Assembly (NCBI GenBank): GCA_016939345.1
Contig: JAFGHG010000083.1
Span: 1-11,600 of the forward strand
Direction: 5' to 3'
From: Candidatus Omnitrophota bacterium
GTDB taxonomy: Bacteria; Omnitrophota; Gorgyraeia; Duberdicusellales; 4484-171
Length of the DNA: 11,600 nucleotides
The notes beneath the pieces are model-generated. The model was not told where the DNA came from, searched no databases, and saw only the letters and a program-made list of their open reading frames with translations. Positions 6,814-11,600 of the stretch are shown here, in pieces (the first letter of the stretch is position 1; each line of letters begins with the position of its first letter). Position numbers and translations under genes: made by a program.

Positions 6814-9129
6814 TTAGCACTTGGAGTATCCGCAGGCATCGCAAACCAGACAGCCTTCCTGATGCCTTAGGGCGTAACCGCATTCAATACAAACGCCTAC
6901 GACACTTTTAGAGCGTTTTTTAGTCTTTACCGGAACAAGTACTGCCGGTCCGGGTTTTGGATCAGACAATTCCTGTTCTATATGTTCAGAATCTACTTTG
7001 ACAATCTCAGGCTGATCCAGTGCTCTTTTTTCTAGTACTCTAGCTATTGCATCAGCACAGGAAAAAATTTTTTTACCTTTATCCCAAGAAGGAGAAGGAC
7101 ATCTTATACCCTTTAACTGTTCAACTATCACCTTTGTGTCTATGCCCCCACGAAGGGATAAAGACACAAGTCTGCCCACAGCTTCAAGCTGGGAAGCAGC
7201 ACAACCGCCGGCTTTGCCCATCTGGGTAAATACTTCAAAGAAATTACCCTCTTCATCCTGGTTCACGGTAATGTAAAGATTACCGCAGCCTGTAGTTACC
7301 TTGGTAGTGGTGCCAAGAATAACCTCCGGCCTGGGCTTAGGATAAGGAATGGCTATCGAATAATGACTTTCCTTCTTGCTCTGAGGCTGAAGGTCTTTTT
7401 CTTTTTTATCAAGAGTAAGGACCTGCACAATCCTTGAACCGTCACGGTAAACGGTGATACCTTTGCAACCAAGTTTATATGAAAGCAGATAGGACTGTTT
7501 CACATCTTCGACTGTAGCCGAATTAGGCAGATTTATTGTTTTTGATACGGCATTATCAGTATATTCTTGAAAGGCAGCCTGCATTTTAATATGCCAGAAG
7601 GGTGATATATCCATAGCAGTTTTAAAAACTCTTTTGACTTTCTCCGGTATTTCGCTTATCTGCTGGACACTTGTGCCGGAAGCGATCTTCTTCATCAATT
7701 CCTGCGAATAAAAACCTTCTCTTTTAGCTGTATATTCAAATGCAGGATCAACCTCAAGAAGCTTTTCTCCGTCTAAGACATTTCTAAAGTAACATAAAGA
7801 AAAATTCGGTTCTATCCCCGATGAGGTCGGACCGGCGATAATGCCGATTGTTCCTGTAGGAGCTATTGTGGTAAGGGTTGCGTTCCTGATTTTTATCCCT
7901 TTTTTATCCCACAGGCTCTTTTCCCAGGCCGGAAAAGGACCTCTTTCCTCAGCCAAAATTACCGATTCTTTCTCAGCAGCTTCTCTTATAAAACTCATGA
8001 GCTTTTTGGCTAGATCTATAGCCTGCTCGCTATCATAAGGGATTTCTAAAAACTCAAGCATCGTGGCCCAGCCCATTATACCCAGTCCTATCTTCCTTGT
8101 CTTTAAAGTGTTTTCTCTGATCTGAACAAGGGGAAACCTATTAACATCGATTACATTATCAAGAAACCTTGTGGCCAAACGGGTAATTCTTTCTAACTTT
8201 TCCCAGTCAACAGAAAAATTATCGCCTTCTTGCTTCAACATTTTTGAGAGATTAATCGAGCCTAAATTACAGCTCTCGTAGGCAAGCAAAGGCTGCTCTC
8301 CGCAAGGATTAGTGCTTTCGATTTTTCCCAATTCAGGTGTGGGATTATAATGGTTTATCTTATCAATAAAGACAATACCCGGCTCACCGTTATTGTGAGC
8401 GCAATTAGCAATTAAATCAAATATCTCGCGGGCATCCAGAGAGTTGACGATGTCACCGGTATGGGGATCAACCAGGTCGTACTTTTCCTGATTCAAGACT
8501 TTGTCCATAAAATCATCGGTCAAAGCTATTGAGATATTGAAGTTTGAAATATCACCTTCTTTTTCTTTGCATTTTATGAATTCCAGAATATCAGGATGGT
8601 CTATCCGCAATATCCCCATATTCGCTCCCCTGCGGGTCCCGCCCTGTTTTACAGCTTGAGTGGCAGAATCAAAAACCTTCATAAAGGAAACCGGGCCTGA
8701 GGCGACGCCGCCTGTTGACCTGACAACACTGCTTTTAGCTCTTAGTTTGGAAAAGCTAAAACCGGTCCCTCCGCCGGTTTTATGTATGAGTGCGGTTGAT
8801 TTGATAGCATCAAAAATCGAATCCATTGAATCCTCTACCGGAACGACAAAGCAAGCTGACAACTGGCCCAGTTCCTTGCCTGCATTCATCAGCGTCGGAG
8901 AGTTAGGCATAAACTCTAAGTGCTTCATCATGGCAAAGAAAGATTCTCGGAGCTCCCTTGCCCTTAAATCATCAGGATTATATTTTTTTTCTGCTGAGGC
9001 AATAGTGTCGGCGACTCTTTGAAGCATTTCGCAAGGTGACTCTATCACCTCTCCCTTTGCATTTTTCTTAAGATAACGTTTTTTTAAAACAACAATCGCA
9101 TTAGCTGAAAAATTTAAAGGATCATCCAT
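6814..9129 (-). CDS. nrdJ: Class II (adenosylcobalamin-dependent) ribonucleoside-diphosphate reductase
   Basis: Reduces ribonucleotides to deoxyribonucleotides with a thiyl radical made from coenzyme B12; works with or without oxygen. From the ATG at 9129 it has 771 residues. Motifs: MPNSPTLMNAG (74-84), Cys93 in SACFVV, GGGTGFSFSKLR (119-130), NPCGEQ (274-279) with radical Cys276 and Glu278, Cys287 in ESCNLGS, and IAPTGT (422-427). By family knowledge Cys93 and Cys287 form the redox pair. A C-terminal extension has TTGCGNLY, GGCAASQLEAVGR and QLKGIRCPSP. The tail has cysteines at 747, 750, 760, 763, 766 and 771, a zinc-ribbon or redox tail. I chose ATG over the GTG at 9138, because AGGAGG lies only 2 nt before the GTG but 11 nt before the ATG. 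It ends in tandem TAA stops. Upstream boxes suggest NrdR control. Confidence 0.95.
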   Translation of the reverse strand: MDDPLNFSANAIVVLKKRYLKKNAKGEVIESPCEMLQRVADTIASAEKKYNPDDLRARELRESFFAMMKHLEFMPNSPTLMNAGKELGQLSACFVVPVEDSMDSIFDAIKSTALIHKTGGGTGFSFSKLRAKSSVVRSTGGVASGPVSFMKVFDSATQAVKQGGTRRGANMGILRIDHPDILEFIKCKEKEGDISNFNISIALTDDFMDKVLNQEKYDLVDPHTGDIVNSLDAREIFDLIANCAHNNGEPGIVFIDKINHYNPTPELGKIESTNPCGEQPLLAYESCNLGSINLSKMLKQEGDNFSVDWEKLERITRLATRFLDNVIDVNRFPLVQIRENTLKTRKIGLGIMGWATMLEFLEIPYDSEQAIDLAKKLMSFIREAAEKESVILAEERGPFPAWEKSLWDKKGIKIRNATLTTIAPTGTIGIIAGPTSSGIEPNFSLCYFRNVLDGEKLLEVDPAFEYTAKREGFYSQELMKKIASGTSVQQISEIPEKVKRVFKTAMDISPFWHIKMQAAFQEYTDNAVSKTINLPNSATVEDVKQSYLLSYKLGCKGITVYRDGSRIVQVLTLDKKEKDLQPQSKKESHYSIAIPYPKPRPEVILGTTTKVTTGCGNLYITVNQDEEGNFFEVFTQMGKAGGCAASQLEAVGRLVSLSLRGGIDTKVIVEQLKGIRCPSPSWDKGKKIFSCADAIARVLEKRALDQPEIVKVDSEHIEQELSDPKPGPAVLVPVKTKKRSKSVVGVCIECGYALRHQEGCLVCDACGYSKC

Positions 9130-9140
9130 AACAGCCACTT

Positions 9141-9146
9141 CCTCCT
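9141..9146 (-). promoter_or_regulatory. Ribosome binding site of nrdJ (decides the start)
   Basis: A perfect AGGAGG on the minus strand lies 11 nt before the ATG at 9129 but only 2 nt before the in-frame GTG at 9138. The GTG is too close to be used, so the ATG is the better start. Confidence 0.75.
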
Positions 9147-9288
9147 TTCACCGGTTGAGCAATCGATTAATACAAAAGAATTAACTAAATGTTATCAGAA
9201 GAGTATTGTAAATGAAGAAATCTTTTTTAGAAAGATACTTTTATTCAGATTGTCTATTTCGGAAAACAATTTACGGATAGGACACCTC

Positions 9289-9317
9289 TTTATAACATAC
9301 CTATATAATAATGTCAA
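9289..9317 (-). promoter_or_regulatory. Sigma70 promoter of nrdJ
   Basis: On the minus strand TTGACA (9317-9312) and TATAAA (9294-9289) are separated by 17 bp: a perfect -35 and a 5-of-6 -10. Transcription would start near 9282, giving a leader of about 150 nt before the ATG. The two NrdR-like boxes begin 7 bp upstream of the -35. No cobalamin-riboswitch signature is visible in the leader. Confidence 0.75.
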
Positions 9318-9324
9318 TAAAAAA

Positions 9325-9340
9325 ATACCATATATTGTGC
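9325..9340 (-). promoter_or_regulatory. NrdR-box-like operator, proximal copy
   Basis: The 16-mer ATACCATATATTGTGC (plus strand) agrees at about 13 of 16 positions with the palindromic NrdR box, acaCwAtATaTwgtgt. It lies just upstream of the nrdJ -35. NrdR is the ATP/dATP-sensing repressor of ribonucleotide reductase genes. The match is by eye against the remembered consensus. Confidence 0.65.
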
Positions 9341-9355
9341 AATAAGAAATATAAA

Positions 9356-9371
9356 ATACCATATATTGATG
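9356..9371 (-). promoter_or_regulatory. NrdR-box-like operator, distal copy
   Basis: ATACCATATATTGATG shares its first 13 bases with the proximal copy and lies exactly 31 bp from it, about three helical turns. Paired boxes about 31 bp apart are the known arrangement for NrdR. The right arm is less conserved than in the proximal box. Confidence 0.6.
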
Positions 9372-9416
9372 TTAGAGAACAAGGCTATTTAGAAGCTTTG
9401 GAAGAGAAAATGAGGT

Positions 9417-10409
9417 TTAAACAAAACTTACAGTATCCCGTATGATAAGTTCAGTATCCAGGATGATCTTTTGAGGAGGCTGTTTGCTCTTGATGTTTTC
9501 CTTTAAGATCCTGACAGCTTGTTGTGCCATTTCTCGTAATGGCTGCCTAACCGTGGTCAACATAAGACTTCCATAAAGACAATGTGGGTTGTCGTCAAAA
9601 CCAATAACGCTTAGCTCTTTAGGCACCTCTATCCTTTTCTCTTCAGCAAAATTTAATACTTCACTGGCTACCTCGTCGCTGCAGCAAAAAATAGCTGTCG
9701 GCGGCACTTTCAATTTAAACAACTCTTCCAATTTTTCCCGGGCTTCTTTCCGGGAGAAATTAGTGGCTTTTATGTAGTCATCTTTAAGGCTTATTCCTGC
9801 CTTTGATAAAGCAGATTTAAAACCTTCTAGCCTTTCCTGGGAACACTGGACCCTGCTGTCACCGGCAAGATGAGCTATTTTCTTGTGGCCATGTTGGATC
9901 AGGAATTCACTTGCCTCATAAGCACCTTTGAAGTTATTTACCGCTACGCAATTAACATCTAAATCGCTTAAATTACGGTTTATTATGACTAAGGGTATTT
10001 CTTCTTTGACAAGGCGTTTAACCTGCTTTTCATTACCTATAACGTCAGCTAGTATTACGCCGTCGACCAGGGAAGTCTTAAAGCTGTCCTGGTTCCAGTA
10101 AATATGCAGGTGCAAATCAATGGCTTTCTCATCCAAAGAAGAAGCTACCTGGCGTATTATCTCTAGAGCATAGAATGAATAAAAAATACCTTCGTACCCG
10201 GGTATGATCAAACCAAAGCTGTCAAGCTTGCCGCCGGCTAGACGACGGGCATAAATCAAAGGCTGGTAACCCAAGTCTTTGACAGCCTTTTCAACCTTGG
10301 CTCGATTTTCCTGTTTTAATGGGGATTTGTTGATGAAACGTGATACCGTAGCTATAGAAACTCCGGCCCTTTTAGCAACATCTTTGATGGTTATTTTGGA
10401 GGAAGACAC
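9417..10409 (-). CDS. LacI-family transcriptional regulator
   Basis: A 330-residue repressor of normal family length. The N-terminal helix-turn-helix covers residues 6-26 (TIKDVAKRAGVSIATVSR), followed by the hinge-helix region with ARRLAG (54-59). The periplasmic-binding-like effector domain shows GLIIPG (66-71), KIAHLAGD (177-184), RLEGF (193-197), CSDEVA (243-248) and IGFDDN (269-274). It starts at a GTG (10409), 7 nt after the stop of the coiled-coil gene, with no clear ribosome site, so it is probably coupled to that gene. No sugar transporter or catabolic gene accompanies it here, so the effector and targets are unknown. An operator with the usual central CG was not found in the visible upstream region. 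The DNA-binding domain is intact. Confidence 0.9.
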   Translation of the reverse strand: MSSSKITIKDVAKRAGVSIATVSRFINKSPLKQENRAKVEKAVKDLGYQPLIYARRLAGGKLDSFGLIIPGYEGIFYSFYALEIIRQVASSLDEKAIDLHLHIYWNQDSFKTSLVDGVILADVIGNEKQVKRLVKEEIPLVIINRNLSDLDVNCVAVNNFKGAYEASEFLIQHGHKKIAHLAGDSRVQCSQERLEGFKSALSKAGISLKDDYIKATNFSRKEAREKLEELFKLKVPPTAIFCCSDEVASEVLNFAEEKRIEVPKELSVIGFDDNPHCLYGSLMLTTVRQPLREMAQQAVRILKENIKSKQPPQKIILDTELIIRDTVSFV

Positions 10410-10416
10410 AAATTAA

Positions 10417-11583
10417 TTACCGGCTAATGACTATATCGCCTTCTTGAATGGTTAAACCACCCATGGTCTCTTTTATATCAGCTGCAGAGATCTCTTTTCT
10501 GGTCTCGATTACTTCTACGCTTGCGATCTCTCTGTCGCCGCGCATGACTTTCAAAAGCATACCGGGACGCAGTCCTGAAGCCTCGCCTAAATCAATGACC
10601 ACGAATCTTTCTTCCCTGTTAACCGCTATTATTTCTCCGCGTATGCCTCTTAATCCAGGGGCGCTTGGCTTAACCACAATCGGGGGCAACTCTACTGAAG
10701 CTGTTTCGGTCGAAACAATCCTCTTGCTTCCGGCAATAGCGCTTTTGAGCTCATCCTGCAATTCTTTGAAAGCCAAGGATTTTTCCTTAAGTACATTTTC
10801 TGCTTCAGCCATGCGGTTCTCTAAAGAATTTTTTGTTTCTATTGCCGATTTCAAATTGTTCTGCAGTTTCATCTGCTCTTTATTTGCTAAAACAAGTTCT
10901 CTCTTAAGGCTGACATTTTCGCTTCTAAGTTTTGTCAATTCTTGTACTGCAGATGCTCTTTCTTCGCGCTCGCTTACCAGATCCATGCTCATTACTCTTA
11001 ATGTTCTTTCTTTGAACTTTAGGTCTTCGGTTATGCGCTCTTTCTCTTTGGTGAGCTGATCGATCTTTATGCTTAATTCTTTATTATCTTTATCAAGGGC
11101 AGCGATACGGCTCTTAGCCTCAAGAAGGGTTTCGTTTAAACTGTCTAACTCCGCTTCCAGAGAAGCTTTTTTCTTTACAAAATCTGCCCAATGGTCTTCT
11201 GGTATGTCCTGTTGCATCCTAGGTTCAACTGTAGCAACACTTTGTATCTTATCAGATGATGGGGATTTTAACTTCTCAACAAGCATATCGCGCTCTTCGC
11301 TCAATTCCTGAACCTTCCTCTTTTCAAGGATCATTTCCTGCTGGGTTCTGTTCAGCTCATCCTGAGCTTCACCAAGGCGCTGGCTTATATCTTTATTTTG
11401 TATTTCTAATTTATCTTTATCGCGCTTTAATGATTTGTTTTGTTGATCTAGGGTTTGTACCTGGCCAGTTAACTCTTCTTTTTCTTGATTAAGTTTTGTA
11501 TTCTTCTGATAAAAACTAACAGCAATACCGCCAATCGCTAAAATTATAATTAACATTATGATCGGTATTATTTTCGTGTTCAT
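10417..11583 (-). CDS. Membrane-anchored coiled-coil protein with small C-terminal beta-rich domain
   Basis: A 388-residue protein I cannot name. One transmembrane segment lies at residues 5-24, with a short N-terminal side and no lipobox. Long heptad-rich, Lys/Glu/Leu-rich coiled coils run at about 28-106 and 134-283, split by a linker with PEDHWADF (128-135). The final 79 residues (310-388) are different: glycine- and valine-rich strands with VVIDLG (328-333), GLRPGMLLKV (337-346) and EGDIVISR. This resembles the FlgT C-terminal-like beta domain seen in envelope proteins; the resemblance is by eye. The coiled coil probably extends into the periplasm, placing the terminal domain near the cell wall. 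I chose the ATG at 11583, with GGGAGG 5 nt upstream; the GTG at 11589 would overlap that site. The LacI gene follows after 7 nt. Confidence 0.8.
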   Translation of the reverse strand: MNTKIIPIIMLIIILAIGGIAVSFYQKNTKLNQEKEELTGQVQTLDQQNKSLKRDKDKLEIQNKDISQRLGEAQDELNRTQQEMILEKRKVQELSEERDMLVEKLKSPSSDKIQSVATVEPRMQQDIPEDHWADFVKKKASLEAELDSLNETLLEAKSRIAALDKDNKELSIKIDQLTKEKERITEDLKFKERTLRVMSMDLVSEREERASAVQELTKLRSENVSLKRELVLANKEQMKLQNNLKSAIETKNSLENRMAEAENVLKEKSLAFKELQDELKSAIAGSKRIVSTETASVELPPIVVKPSAPGLRGIRGEIIAVNREERFVVIDLGEASGLRPGMLLKVMRGDREIASVEVIETRKEISAADIKETMGGLTIQEGDIVISR

Positions 11584-11588
11584 TACCA

Positions 11589-11594
11589 CCTCCC
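11589..11594 (-). promoter_or_regulatory. Ribosome binding site of the coiled-coil gene (decides the start)
   Basis: GGGAGG on the minus strand precedes the ATG at 11583 by 5 nt. The in-frame GTG at 11589 overlaps this site, so the ATG is the likely start. The promoter lies beyond the window. Confidence 0.7.
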
Positions 11595-11600
11595 TTTTAA

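Noticed and set aside
8660..9022. 120-codon frame on the plus strand inside nrdJ
   Set aside because: Antisense to strongly conserved nrdJ sequence, with no motif or ribosome site of its own.
9150..9160. ACCGGT palindrome as an operator for the LacI-type protein
   Set aside because: Symmetry does not extend beyond the central 6 bp, so it falls short of a LacI-family operator.
9130..9282. Cobalamin riboswitch in the nrdJ leader
   Set aside because: Considered because the enzyme needs B12, but no B12-box-like sequence or suitable multi-stem layout is visible and the leader is short for that class.
10448..11059. 203-codon frame on the plus strand
   Set aside because: It is antisense to the coiled-coil gene; its Ser/Leu-rich composition is the expected shadow of Lys/Glu/Arg-rich coding, and no ribosome site precedes it.

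Overview
This AT-rich window comes from a Gram-negative-type (diderm) bacterium. It carries lipid A genes (lpxB and an MsbA-type flippase), a B12-dependent ribonucleotide reductase, and ordinary housekeeping genes. The combination fits an uncultured lineage such as Omnitrophota or its relatives, but I infer this from gene content and style; no marker gene here proves it. There is no rRNA, tRNA, CRISPR array, transposase or phage gene.

Left part (1-3958): an LPS block. An msbA-like ABC exporter runs leftward and overlaps the start of an unidentified gene cut by the window edge. Divergently, a Gfo/Idh/MocA oxidoreductase and lpxB form a tightly coupled pair (4-nt overlap). The 94-bp divergent gap holds -10 boxes so close to both start codons that both mRNAs may be leaderless. 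lpxB makes the lipid A disaccharide and MsbA would flip lipid A. The oxidoreductase may modify the sugar precursor, by analogy with GnnA.

Middle part (3948-6560): mnmG (tRNA wobble-uridine modification) and gpmA (phosphoglycerate mutase) run leftward, probably as gpmA-mnmG. The mnmG and lpxB stop codons interlock inside a small hairpin.

Intergenic 6561-6813: no gene. It holds two adjacent hairpins inside a ~198-bp segment bounded by an 11-bp inverted motif, which looks like a small non-coding repeat element.

Right part (6814-11600): nrdJ runs leftward behind a well-formed promoter (TTGACA-N17-TATAAA). Two NrdR-box-like 16-mers sit just upstream, exactly 31 bp apart. Further right, a membrane-anchored coiled-coil protein with a small C-terminal beta-rich domain is followed after 7 nt by a LacI-family regulator, likely one operon.

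Most genes are standard. The best leads are the NrdR-type control region, the leaderless divergent promoter pair, the MITE-like intergenic element and the oxidoreductase-lpxB coupling. I did not find a clearly new multi-gene system.
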